From contig CAYPFY010000003.1 of assembly GCA_964410105.1 (NCBI GenBank), forward strand, positions 180,173-244,172: a stretch of DNA of 64,000 nt. Direction: 5' to 3'. A program made the position numbers and the translations under genes. Shown here piece by piece: positions 17,426-26,690 of the stretch. The stretch is from CAYPFY01 sp964410105 (lineage in GTDB: Bacteria > Bacteroidota > Ignavibacteria > UBA10030 > SZUA-254). A model generated the notes under the pieces. That model ran no database searches, was not told the origin of the DNA, and saw only the letters and a list, made by a program, of their open reading frames with translations. The stretch's first letter is position 1. Each line of letters opens with the position of its first letter.

Positions 17426-18040
17426 ATGCCTGACTGCTCGATCGAGCGGACTTTCTGGGACCGGGGATTGAGTTTGGCCGGGGTCGATGAGGCGGGACGG
17501 GGACCGCTCGCGGGCCCGGTTGTTGCCGCGGCGGTGGTCTTTCCCCGGGAGATCTGGATCGAAGGGGTCGATGACTCGAAGAAATTAACAGCCCCGAAGC
17601 GAGAATCGCTTTTCGACAAGATCTCCGAGCAGGCCGTGAGCGTCGGAATAGGGATAGTTTCCCATTCCGTCATTGATTCGATCAATATCCTCGAGGCCAG
17701 CATGCGCGCCATGGAGGAGGCGATCGCCCGGTTGAATCCGCCGCCAGACCATCTCCTCATCGACGGCCCCCGTGTCCCCTGCTCCGCCGTGCCCTCCACC
17801 CCCGTCGTCCGGGGCGATGCAAAAAGTTTTACGATCGCCGCCGCATCGATCATCGCCAAAGTTACCCGCGACCGCCTCATGAGGGATTTTCATGAAAAAT
17901 ACCCGGAGTACGGCTTCGACCGCCACAAGGGGTACGGGACGAGAGAGCATTGTTCCGCCATACTGAAATACGGACCCTGCGAGATTCACAGGCGAAGTTT
18001 CCACATGCCCGGGATCTCCCCCTGGACACGGGGAGGTTGA
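17426..18040 (+). CDS. rnhB: Ribonuclease HII
   Basis: RNase HII cuts RNA in RNA-DNA hybrids and starts ribonucleotide excision repair. The 204-residue protein has the conserved GVDEAGRGPLAGPVV motif with catalytic D21 and E22, a further catalytic aspartate at about D113 (LIDGPR), and the GDAKSFTIAAASIIAKVTRD segment with the last acidic residue. The length is usual for the family. The ATG at 17426 is two bases after the preceding stop; a much longer open frame that starts at 16589 is an accidental extension inside the barrel gene. Confidence 0.95.
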   Translation: MPDCSIERTFWDRGLSLAGVDEAGRGPLAGPVVAAAVVFPREIWIEGVDDSKKLTAPKRESLFDKISEQAVSVGIGIVSHSVIDSINILEASMRAMEEAIARLNPPPDHLLIDGPRVPCSAVPSTPVVRGDAKSFTIAAASIIAKVTRDRLMRDFHEKYPEYGFDRHKGYGTREHCSAILKYGPCEIHRRSFHMPGISPWTRGG

Positions 18041-18044
18041 TTCT

Positions 18045-18167
18045 TTGGCGAAAAAGAGCTATCGTGTCACCGGCGATGTGTTTGATCAGACTGTTGACGA
18101 CAAGGTGGTTTCGGGCAAAGCGCATGCGGAATCGATCGACGCTTCAGCGGCCGCTCGGAGAGGGTGA
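18045..18167 (+). CDS. Candidate 40-residue protein before cstA
   Basis: A TTG at 18045 follows a strong ribosome binding site (GGGAGG at 18031-18036, eight bases away) and opens 40 codons ending at TGA 18165-18167, six bases before the cstA start. The product (start AKKSYRVTGDVFDQTVDDKV) is hydrophilic with a strand-like beginning and an alanine-rich end. I recognise no family. Its position resembles the small genes that accompany cstA in other bacteria, but those usually lie downstream and are larger. It fills the whole gap between rnhB and cstA. Confidence 0.42.
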   Translation: MAKKSYRVTGDVFDQTVDDKVVSGKAHAESIDASAAARRG

Positions 18168-18173
18168 CACGCA

Positions 18174-20027
<1,854 letters not shown>

Positions 20028-20235
20028 TTCCGGGGCCGTCTCCAGGGAAAGAAACGTCTGCCTGCTGTGAAACGTCACTGCCAGTGCATCTCCAGCCGAT
20101 TCGCCGGCCTTCCCCGAGGCGCGGACAAGGATTTGAGTAGCTCGTTCCATCCCGGTGAGCGGAAGGACGGCACTGCGCCGATTAGTCAGATTCTCACGGG
20201 GTGCGAAGAGGGTCTCAGGGACGGGAGGCGGATGA

Positions 20236-20700
20236 TCAGAGGAAGAGCACCATCTCGTTCGATGGCTCGAAACCCATGCTCTCGTAGAGGGGGCGGCCGT
20301 AATCGCTCGCGTGGAGGAATACCCGCCTCATCCCCGCTGAGCGACACCATTCGAGCATCGTCTTCATAAGAAGACGTGCAAGGCCGCGCCGGCGGTGCTC
20401 CGGTTCGGTATACATGTTCACGATCCAGGCGCGCTCGGATCGCGGATCCCGGGGATGTGAGTGGAATTCGAGGGTGATGACTCCCCCGCCCGCGACAATT
20501 TTCCCGTCGGATTCCTCCACAAGCCATGCCCGATACGAACCATCCTCCAAACCCCGCTCAAAAAGGGGTTTCGACGACTCCAGCATCAATTTTGTAATCC
20601 GGGGATCGTTGTACCCCATGTCCTCGAACATCAGGCGGCGGTGATTCAGAATGACCGGGAGATCTTTCTTGACGGCAGCGCGGACGTGGTAGGATGGCAT
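20236..20700 (-). CDS. GNAT family N-acetyltransferase
   Basis: The 154-residue protein is a single GNAT domain. Motif A, which holds the acetyl-CoA pyrophosphate, is seen as TEPEHRRRGLARLLM (residues 98-112), followed by helix and strand with RRVFLHASDYGRPLYESMGFE near the C-terminus, the usual motif B ending. The N-terminal VRAAVKKDLPVILNHRR segment is typical of small-molecule or aminoglycoside-like acetyltransferases of this fold, but the substrate cannot be told. The gene lies four bases after a DUF457 gene and is likely co-transcribed with it. The 208 bases between it and cstA contain nothing I can name. Confidence 0.88.
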   Translation of the reverse strand: MPSYHVRAAVKKDLPVILNHRRLMFEDMGYNDPRITKLMLESSKPLFERGLEDGSYRAWLVEESDGKIVAGGGVITLEFHSHPRDPRSERAWIVNMYTEPEHRRRGLARLLMKTMLEWCRSAGMRRVFLHASDYGRPLYESMGFEPSNEMVLFL

Positions 20701-20704
20701 AATT

Positions 20705-21385
20705 CTACGGCTGAACTCCGCGGGCCGGATTCTCTCCGCGCGGGCGACGATGCCGGTCTATCCAGTACCCCCAGGGCACTGTCAGGGAGAAGAGCAGTCC
20801 GCCCACAGCCAGCTCCCTCTGACCGGGGGGCGGCGGGAGAAACAGCGTGGATGTCCACGCCCCCGCCAGAAACACAACCAGCGACCAGAATCCGAACGAC
20901 CCGGCGAGGTCAGCCGATCGGGTCGATCTCGCATAGATAAAAACCCCCGCCAGGAAGAGCAGCCCCTCGACCATTATCGTGGCGCCGACGGAGTTCCAGA
21001 GCCCCAGCCCCACCAGCATCCCCGACCAGGGACTGAGCGGCATGTCCGGACGATGCGTCGCAAAATCGAGAATCCAGTGGCTGAAAACCCCCAGGGCGAC
21101 CGCCCACGCCCCTCGTGCGTCACCCCTGAGTATGCGGTAGGCGAAGCCAAGCCCGATCGACCATACGACGTCGGTAAGCAGGCTGTGGGACCAGGGATAG
21201 TCATAGAGATCAAGAGGCGAATACGCGGTGATGCCCGGCTCGACGCGAACATGCTCGACTCCGAAAAGAAGGAGGATAGGCCAGAGCAGGTCCGGAAACT
21301 GTACGGAGAGAATCATCGTCCCCAGCGAAACCTTCGGGGCGACCCGTTTCACCCCCATCGCAACCGCGTAATGACCAATGAACAT
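20705..21385 (-). CDS. DUF457 / YdjM-like integral membrane protein
   Basis: This 226-residue protein has the features of the membrane-bound, predicted metal-dependent hydrolase family related to YdjM/LexA-binding membrane proteins: an N-terminal MFIGHYAVAMG segment with an early histidine, SVQFPDLLWPIL, WSHSLLTDVV and LGVFSHWILDFATHRPD, which hold conserved histidines and aspartates facing the membrane. Six or so hydrophobic segments are visible. The activity has not been demonstrated for this type. It is upstream of the GNAT gene in the same unit. The 237 bases before it, up to ogt, hold only a hairpin and no gene I can support. Confidence 0.75.
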   Translation of the reverse strand: MFIGHYAVAMGVKRVAPKVSLGTMILSVQFPDLLWPILLLFGVEHVRVEPGITAYSPLDLYDYPWSHSLLTDVVWSIGLGFAYRILRGDARGAWAVALGVFSHWILDFATHRPDMPLSPWSGMLVGLGLWNSVGATIMVEGLLFLAGVFIYARSTRSADLAGSFGFWSLVVFLAGAWTSTLFLPPPPGQRELAVGGLLFSLTVPWGYWIDRHRRPRGENPARGVQP

Positions 21386-21581
21386 CTAGATCCTTGACGA
21401 AATAAGCTTCATACCGATAGACCGCTTTTGTCTCGTCCGCCGCGCTGCCGTGATCCGATCATGCATGAAGGCCTGTGCCACTGCTTCCCTCAGGAAATAT
21501 AGAAAAAACTCGAGTGCCATGCATGAATTCAGTGAACGAAAATCGGCAGAATCATTGGAGGAGGTTTCGTATCTTGTCTTC

Positions 21582-21607
21582 AGGGTGAGCCGGGGCCGCC
21601 TCACCCT
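21582..21607. other. GC-rich hairpin upstream of ogt
   Basis: AGGGTGAG (21582-21589) and CTCACCCT (21600-21607) form a perfect eight-base stem around a ten-base GC-rich loop. It ends 15 bases before the ATG of ogt and would lie in its leader if transcription starts upstream. No T run follows on either strand, so it is not an obvious terminator. Confidence 0.45.
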
Positions 21608-21622
21608 CTCCGAATCCGCTGC

Positions 21623-22156
21623 ATGACCGACGAGACAGTCACATACGCGATAATTCCGACACCCCTGGGTGAGATTGTGGGAGGAACCACATCGCGGGGC
21701 TGCTGCCTTTCCGAATTTTTGGACGATGATTTGGGTCGCATCCGGGAAGGGCTCGCCAGGAGATGTTTGACCTTACGAGAAGGGAGGAATGAATTCCTCG
21801 AGAAACTCAGATCACAGCTCGCCGAGTATTTCAACGGGGGAAGGAAGTCGTTCGACCTCCCGCTCGATTTCCTGGGAACAGCGTTTGAGCGGAAAGTCTG
21901 GTCGAAGCTGACTGAAATTCCGTATGGAGAAACGCGAGCCTATGGGATCCTTGCGAGGGAACTCGGTTATCCGGGCGCCGCTCGTGCCGTGGGCAGAGCA
22001 AATGGTGCGAATCACCTCCCGATCATCGTCCCCTGTCATCGGGTCATCGAGGCCGGAGGAGGGCTCAGGGGCTACGGCGGAGGGTTGTGGCGAAAGAAGT
22101 ATTTGCTGGAGCTCGAAGGAGCCGTTCAGCCTCTCCCGTTATTTTCCTGCGGGTGA
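21623..22156 (+). CDS. ogt: Methylated-DNA-[protein]-cysteine S-methyltransferase
   Basis: The 177-residue protein repairs O6-alkylguanine by moving the alkyl group to its own cysteine in a single-use reaction. The acceptor is C138 in the PCHRV motif, preceded by the DNA-binding helix-turn-helix with GYPGAARAVGRANGANHLP and the arginine finger. A normal-length N-terminal domain (residues 1-85) is present, so it is the Ogt/AGT type rather than the short ATL type, which lacks the cysteine. The gene stands alone between divergent and convergent neighbours. Start ATG 21623 gives a typical N-terminus; a stem-loop lies just upstream. Confidence 0.92.
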   Translation: MTDETVTYAIIPTPLGEIVGGTTSRGCCLSEFLDDDLGRIREGLARRCLTLREGRNEFLEKLRSQLAEYFNGGRKSFDLPLDFLGTAFERKVWSKLTEIPYGETRAYGILARELGYPGAARAVGRANGANHLPIIVPCHRVIEAGGGLRGYGGGLWRKKYLLELEGAVQPLPLFSCG

Positions 22157-22162
22157 GCGAAA

Positions 22163-23137
22163 TCACCCCGTTCGACGGATGACCATCATCGTCAGGTCGT
22201 CCGCGCGGTCAAATCCATCCCGGAATTTCCTCACATCGTCTAAGCATCCCGCAAGGAGCGCCCCGGCTGCGAGGAAGTGATTCTTTGAAAGAAAGCCGCG
22301 CAGCCGTTCTGAGCCGTACTCTTCCCCGGAGCGGTCCTGCGCCTCGCTAAGCCCGTCGGTGTAGAGGAGGAGCGTGTCGCCCCGTTCCAATGAAAAGGTC
22401 TGAGCCCTGCATCCGGTCTCCTCGAATATCCCGACCGGCCGTCCGGTGCTCTCGATTTCGGATGTTTCACCGTTGCGGACGAGGATCGGCCGGCAGTGCC
22501 CGGCGTTGCAGATCTCCAGAATTCCCGAGGGAGAAATCTTTCCGCATACGAGCGTCGCGAAGTGAGTTGTGAGAGTGCTTTCTGAAAAAACCTTGTTGGC
22601 CCGCTCGACGAGGTTATCGGGGGAAAGATTCGTCAGGCTCCGGAATATGGCGTGCAGATGTGACATCAGGAGCGCTGCGGCAACCCCCTTCCCCGAAACG
22701 TCCCCGAAGATGATGGTGCCTTCGCCCGCCTCCGATGGTATGACGTCACAAAAATCGCCGCTCACCGGCCCGAGCGGCTCGTAGCGGTAGAGGATTTCCC
22801 AGCCGTCAATATGGATGTCTCGCGCGGGGAGCAATTTAGCCTGGATCGTGGATGCCAGCTCAAGATCCCTTTCGATAGCACGCTGCTGTTCTGAAGAGAG
22901 GTGAGCGAGACATATCCGTACGAGCGGATCGGCCCGAAGATAGCCGGCCTCGATCGGAGCATGGCATTGTTCGCAGATGCCGTACGTGTTCGAGTCGATT
23001 CTTTCAAGTGCCCCATCCACCTGCTGCAAAAGGCTTGCGATCTGGTGGTTCAGGGGCTCATCGGACGCCGCCCGTTGCAATCTTTCCTTCCGGAACAGCA
23101 GCTGCGAACGGAGCGTTGATTCCCTTACCTTGTCCAT
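22163..23137 (-). CDS. SpoIIE-type PP2C phosphatase with DksA/TraR-like zinc finger
   Basis: The 324-residue protein joins two modules. Residues 40-80 resemble the C-terminal zinc finger of DksA/TraR (ALERIDSNTYGICEQC... PLVRICLAH): C55-x2-C58, 17 residues, C76-x2-H79, with a histidine in place of the fourth cysteine. Residues 85-320 are a SpoIIE/RsbU-type PP2C phosphatase with metal-binding aspartates in SGDFCDVI, FGDVSGKG and DRADDLTMM. Such phosphatases usually dephosphorylate STAS anti-anti-sigma factors in partner-switching. A STAS protein is encoded at 51392-51730. A short helix (residues 1-35) precedes the finger, also DksA-like. No membrane segment is present, so it acts in the cytoplasm. 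Confidence 0.85.
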   Translation of the reverse strand: MDKVRESTLRSQLLFRKERLQRAASDEPLNHQIASLLQQVDGALERIDSNTYGICEQCHAPIEAGYLRADPLVRICLAHLSSEQQRAIERDLELASTIQAKLLPARDIHIDGWEILYRYEPLGPVSGDFCDVIPSEAGEGTIIFGDVSGKGVAAALLMSHLHAIFRSLTNLSPDNLVERANKVFSESTLTTHFATLVCGKISPSGILEICNAGHCRPILVRNGETSEIESTGRPVGIFEETGCRAQTFSLERGDTLLLYTDGLSEAQDRSGEEYGSERLRGFLSKNHFLAAGALLAGCLDDVRKFRDGFDRADDLTMMVIRRTG

Positions 23138-23204
23138 AGATTCTCTCGCTGATGCACTACCCCCCCACTCCTATTGATACGAGAGTTTTACGGGCGGGTT
23201 TCGC

Positions 23205-24398
23205 CTACACGGCCTCGATTATCGTTGCTATTCCCTGGCCGACGCCGATGCACATTGCAGCAACGCCGTAACGGCCCCTGCGGCGGCGAAGCTCGTGAAG
23301 GAGGGTGGTCATGATCCGCGCCCCGCTGCACCCGAGCGGGTGTCCGAGCGCAATCGCGCCCCCGTTGGGGTTCAGTTTACGGGTGTCGATGGAGAGGTCA
23401 CGAATCACGGCCAGCGATTGCGACGCAAATGCCTCGTTGAGCTCGATGAGATCCATGTCCTCCATGCGAAGGCGTGCCTTGGAGAGAGCCGCCCGAACAG
23501 CGGGGATGGGGCCGATCCCCATCATGCGGGGATCCACTCCGGCGAGCCCCGTCGCAGCTACTCGCGCCAGCGGCGTCAGTCCCAGGTCTTTTAACCTCGT
23601 GGCGGACACGAGCAGGAGGGCGGCCGAGCCGTCATTGAGCGAGGATGAGTTTCCCGCGGTCACGGTCCCGTTTTTCCTGAATACCGTGGCTAGGGCCGCG
23701 AGCTTTTCCATCGACGTTTCCCGGGGTCCTTCGTCGGCCGTGATCGGCTCCGGGGCATCCCCCTTTTTTTTCAGAACTTCAACCGGAACTATCTCATCCC
23801 GGAATCTCCCGGCCTTCTGCGCATCCCTCGCCTTGCGGTGGCTCTCGCACGCGAAGCGGTCCTGTTCCTCACGCGATATTCTGTAATAGTCAGCGACGTT
23901 TTCGGCGGTTTCGCCCATGGATTCGAGGGGAAAGCGCTCCGCCAGCTTGGGATTCGGATACCTCCAGCCGAGAGCCGTATCGTAAGCTGTGAGATTTCCA
24001 TAAGAGCCCGAGCGGTTTTTCGGAACTGAATAAGGGGCGCGGCTCATGCTCTCAACTCCCCCGGCGATGACCACTCCCAGATCGTCGGCCCAGATCGAGC
24101 GCGCAGCCAGGTTGATCGCATCGAGGCTGGAGCCGCAGAGCCGGTTGATCGTCGTCCCAGGGACGGAATAGGGCAGACCTGCGAGGAGGGCGCTCATGCG
24201 GCCGACGTTCCTGTTGTCTTCCCCGGCCTGGTTGGCGCATCCCCAGAAGACGTCGTCGATCAGGGTGGGGTCTATCCCCGTGCGCCGGAGGATGGCGGAG
24301 ATGACCGTCGCCCCTAAATCGTCGGGACGGAGCTCGCTCAAAACTCCCCCGTACTTCCCCACGGGAGTGCGTGCCGCATCGACGATAAACGCCTCCAT
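23205..24398 (-). CDS. Thiolase (acetyl-CoA acetyltransferase / 3-oxoadipyl-CoA thiolase type)
   Basis: The 397-residue enzyme is a complete thiolase II. The nucleophilic cysteine is C88 in INRLCGSSLDAI, followed by the conserved NEAFASQ and GGAIALGHPLGCSGAR motifs with the active-site histidine and the second cysteine near the C-terminus. It would split 3-oxoacyl-CoA with CoA to give acetyl-CoA, or run in reverse. The INRLCGSSLDA sequence is close to PcaF/PaaJ-type thiolases, and neighbouring genes encode beta-oxidation enzymes. I chose the ATG at 24398, with GAAGG ten bases upstream; an ATG at 24419 would add seven residues and overlap the preceding DUF1573 gene. Confidence 0.9.
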   Translation of the reverse strand: MEAFIVDAARTPVGKYGGVLSELRPDDLGATVISAILRRTGIDPTLIDDVFWGCANQAGEDNRNVGRMSALLAGLPYSVPGTTINRLCGSSLDAINLAARSIWADDLGVVIAGGVESMSRAPYSVPKNRSGSYGNLTAYDTALGWRYPNPKLAERFPLESMGETAENVADYYRISREEQDRFACESHRKARDAQKAGRFRDEIVPVEVLKKKGDAPEPITADEGPRETSMEKLAALATVFRKNGTVTAGNSSSLNDGSAALLLVSATRLKDLGLTPLARVAATGLAGVDPRMMGIGPIPAVRAALSKARLRMEDMDLIELNEAFASQSLAVIRDLSIDTRKLNPNGGAIALGHPLGCSGARIMTTLLHELRRRRGRYGVAAMCIGVGQGIATIIEAV

Positions 24399-24411
24399 CG
24401 CCGGACGGCCT

Positions 24412-25203
24412 TCAGTCATGGCTGGGAGGATTCATGGCGTGATCAGCCTTGACCCAGGCCATGTAACGGATGGTGAGCATCGGCTGGAGAGGATGGTCCG
24501 TCGTGAACTCGATATTTCCGCTGATCATTCCTGATCTCCTGGGGGTCACCGTCGTCACGATGGACGTCTCCTTGCCGGGGGCGATCTTGCGATCCTCCAG
24601 CTTGACGGAGATCAGATCCGATGTGGATTTGACAGAAAGTATCCTGATGTCCTTCGAGCTGGAGTTGAAAAGGCTTATCGGCGCGGTCGTGGCCGAATCG
24701 ACGATGGTCTTGACGAAAAGATAGGGGGGATCGATGACGAGCGCCTTGACCACATTGGCCGTGAACGTGATGTCGATGCGCCCGTGGGCCGGATCGTTCG
24801 TATGAAGGCTCACGTGCTTTTCGACGTGCCCGGAAAAAGCGCTGGGATCGAAGGAGATCGAAAGCGAGCCGCTGTCGCCCGGGGCGATGTGATCGCTCGA
24901 GAGCAGGGTGCCTGTGCACCCGCAGATCGCCAGCACGTCGTCGACGACGAGCGTGTCCGACCCCCTGTTCGCCAGGGTAACGATTTTCTGGACCGCGGAG
25001 TTAGAGGTGATATCTCCGAAGGTGAACGCGGAGCCGGCGACCACCGGGAGTACGGGGGAGGAAAAAAAAAGGAGGGGGAGAAGACCGGCAAACNNNNNNN
25101 NNNGGAATAGGCGGCCAACCGAGAGAACGGGTTGAGAATAAAGAAGGCAGGGGAGGAGCCCGGCCATCGCAACAGAAGTGCCGAGGTGCCGCAAAAACCG
25201 CAT
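24412..25203 (-). CDS. DUF1573 secreted protein, interrupted by assembly gap
   Basis: The product has a signal peptide and a DUF1573 domain, an Ig-like ASPM/HYDIN-type repeat module with the characteristic CGCTGT cysteine motif, followed by a second beta-sandwich half. DUF1573 proteins are secreted or periplasmic and common in Bacteroidota; their role is unknown. Ten Ns at 25094-25103 fall in the signal-peptide region. The bases on the two sides (25039-25092 and 25114-25166) are imperfect copies of each other, so the gap is probably a misassembly and the real gene about 25 codons shorter. It is a paralogue of the next gene upstream and probably in one transcript with it and the thiolase. Confidence 0.8.
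   Translation of the reverse strand: MRFLRHLGTSVAMAGLLPCLLYSQPVLSVGRLFXXXXFAGLLPLLFFSSPVLPVVAGSAFTFGDITSNSAVQKIVTLANRGSDTLVVDDVLAICGCTGTLLSSDHIAPGDSGSLSISFDPSAFSGHVEKHVSLHTNDPAHGRIDITFTANVVKALVIDPPYLFVKTIVDSATTAPISLFNSSSKDIRILSVKSTSDLISVKLEDRKIAPGKETSIVTTVTPRRSGMISGNIEFTTDHPLQPMLTIRYMAWVKADHAMNPPSHD
25094..25103. other. Assembly gap (10 N)
   Basis: Ten undetermined bases lie inside the signal-peptide codons of the DUF1573 gene. The flanks look like the same sequence twice with several mismatches, so the number of missing bases is not reliable. Confidence 0.98.
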
Positions 25204-25205
25204 GG

Positions 25206-25898
25206 TTACTTCCGGGTCACCCAGGAGGAGTACTTGATTTCAAATTTCGACATCACCGGGTTGTCCGTGGTCAATTCGATGCCCCCCTGAGTCGTTCCCG
25301 ATTTGCTCGGGTGAAAGACCGCCTGCAGCTGGGTTTGCTCGCCCGGCATCAGCTGATTCTTCATGAGCGTCGCCTTGAGCGCATCGGATTTGGTATCGAC
25401 GGATAGTATCTTTATCGCTTGCTTCTGCGACGGGTTGGAAATCGTCACGAGCTTCGTGTAGGTGGAGTCGACCTTCGAATCGTTGAACATGAGATAAGAA
25501 GGTGAGACATTCAGGACCTGCGTGACATTCGCCGTGAATTGTATCGTCGTCTTCGGGGCCGACGTATCGTTGGAAGTGACGTACACCTGCTTGGTCACTT
25601 TCCCTGTATAGGCGTGGGTATCGAAGGTGATGGAGAGTTTTCCCTCCTGCTTCGGAGCCAGAACTTTTTCAGTCATCATCGTGGCTGTACAGCCGCACTG
25701 GGCCTTGACCTCAGCGATCTTGAGCGTGTCGGTGCCGACGTTTCTTATCGTCAGGACATGCTCCGCCTTCTGCCCCTGATAGAAATCTCCCATGTCGAAG
25801 GCCTGCTCGGGAAGAACCTTCAGCTTGGGCTGTGCCAAAGCAGCTCCCGCCAGAAGCGTCAATGTCGCCGCCGCCGCCGAGATCATTCGTACCGTCAT
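25206..25898 (-). CDS. DUF1573 secreted protein
   Basis: The 230-residue protein starts with a clear signal peptide (residues 1-22, cleavage after ALA) and continues as a DUF1573 domain: FDMGDFYQGQKAEHVLTIRNVGTD, then the conserved AQCGCTATM cysteine motif, and a second Ig-like half with NPSQKQAIKILSVDTKSD. The cysteines would be in an oxidising compartment and might bind a ligand or form a disulphide; this is not known. It is a tandem paralogue of the gene just downstream, two bases apart. A good promoter lies 33 bases upstream. Confidence 0.88.
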   Translation of the reverse strand: MTVRMISAAAATLTLLAGAALAQPKLKVLPEQAFDMGDFYQGQKAEHVLTIRNVGTDTLKIAEVKAQCGCTATMMTEKVLAPKQEGKLSITFDTHAYTGKVTKQVYVTSNDTSAPKTTIQFTANVTQVLNVSPSYLMFNDSKVDSTYTKLVTISNPSQKQAIKILSVDTKSDALKATLMKNQLMPGEQTQLQAVFHPSKSGTTQGGIELTTDNPVMSKFEIKYSSWVTRK

Positions 25899-25930
25899 AA
25901 CAACTCCAGAATAGTTGATGAGATCAAGAA

Positions 25931-25959
25931 AATATAGAAAAACGGGGCCTCAAATTCAA
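25931..25959 (-). promoter_or_regulatory. Promoter for DUF1573 - thiolase unit
   Basis: On the minus strand TTGAAT (25954-25959) and TATATT (25931-25936) are 17 bases apart. The start of transcription would be near 25924, some 26 bases before the ATG at 25898. The -35 box overlaps the stop codon of the preceding gene, so the unit is separately initiated. Confidence 0.65.
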
Positions 25960-26690
25960 GTGTGCCACCAGCCCGGCGAGAGCGCCATCTGATTCAGTAG
26001 AGGAGCAATCCGGTAGCGATCCTCTCCGATGTCGTCCCGGATTGCGGTCAAGACCTCGACGACGGCGGCCACCCCTATACGGTCCGCCCATTCCAGGGGT
26101 CCGCGGGGATAGCCCGTACCGAGCTTCATCGCGGCATCGATATCCTGGGGACTGGCCACACTTTCCATAAGCGCAAAGAATGCCTCGTTGATGAGAGAAC
26201 ATAAGATCCTGGGCATGACCATGCCCACCCTGTCCTGGACGACGGCGATCTCTTTCCCCAAGTGCGAAAAAAAATCCCTCGCCTCCTCCACCAGAACGCG
26301 ATCGCTCTGGCGTGAGGGGGCAATTTCCACGAGTTTCCCCGACAGGAGAGTCGGAAGGGCGCTGATTCCCAGCAGGCGTGAGGGACGGCGTACCCACCGT
26401 GATTGCTCCGTTATCGTGACCGCGACCGATGAACTGAGGATCATGCCACGGACCATTCCCTCGAGATACCGGAGGTTTTTTTTCTTCCTCTCCCGGTCGG
26501 ATGTCGTCAGCTCAACTCCGACCGCGACACCGACGCGTGTTCCTTTCCGGTTTCTGAAAAAACCCGGGAGCTTCCCCGGCGCGTTCAGCCTCCCCACGAC
26601 AGTCATGCCGGACTCGTGGCAGGCTTCTCCCAGTTCAACGATCAGCGGCTGATCGCCCGTAAGAAACACGGTGTGGCGCCGTTCGCTCAT
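25956..26690 (-). CDS. 3-hydroxyacyl-CoA dehydrogenase-like protein, degenerate N-terminal half
   Basis: The C-terminal half (about residues 145-240) matches the 3HCDH C-terminal domain: QDRVGMVMPRILCSLINEAF, then a DIDAAMKLGTGYPRGPLEWADRIG motif. The N-terminal half has the length of a Rossmann domain but lacks the GxGxxG nucleotide loop, so NAD binding in the normal way is doubtful. It may be a binding or regulatory paralogue, or may work with the intact enzyme encoded at 28333-29193. The 244 residues are shorter than the usual 285. It overlaps the upstream peptidase gene by four bases, which places it at the end of the PaaA-like operon. Confidence 0.75.
   Translation of the reverse strand: MSERRHTVFLTGDQPLIVELGEACHESGMTVVGRLNAPGKLPGFFRNRKGTRVGVAVGVELTTSDRERKKKNLRYLEGMVRGMILSSSVAVTITEQSRWVRRPSRLLGISALPTLLSGKLVEIAPSRQSDRVLVEEARDFFSHLGKEIAVVQDRVGMVMPRILCSLINEAFFALMESVASPQDIDAAMKLGTGYPRGPLEWADRIGVAAVVEVLTAIRDDIGEDRYRIAPLLNQMALSPGWWHT

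Noticed and set aside
20067..20369. Plus-strand frame between cstA and the GNAT gene
   Set aside because: It overlaps the end of the GNAT gene, is Arg/Ser-rich and shows no recognisable motif.
21386..21604. Minus-strand 72-codon frame upstream of the DUF457 gene
   Set aside because: It starts at GTG without a ribosome binding site and has no family similarity; only the hairpin near ogt is kept.
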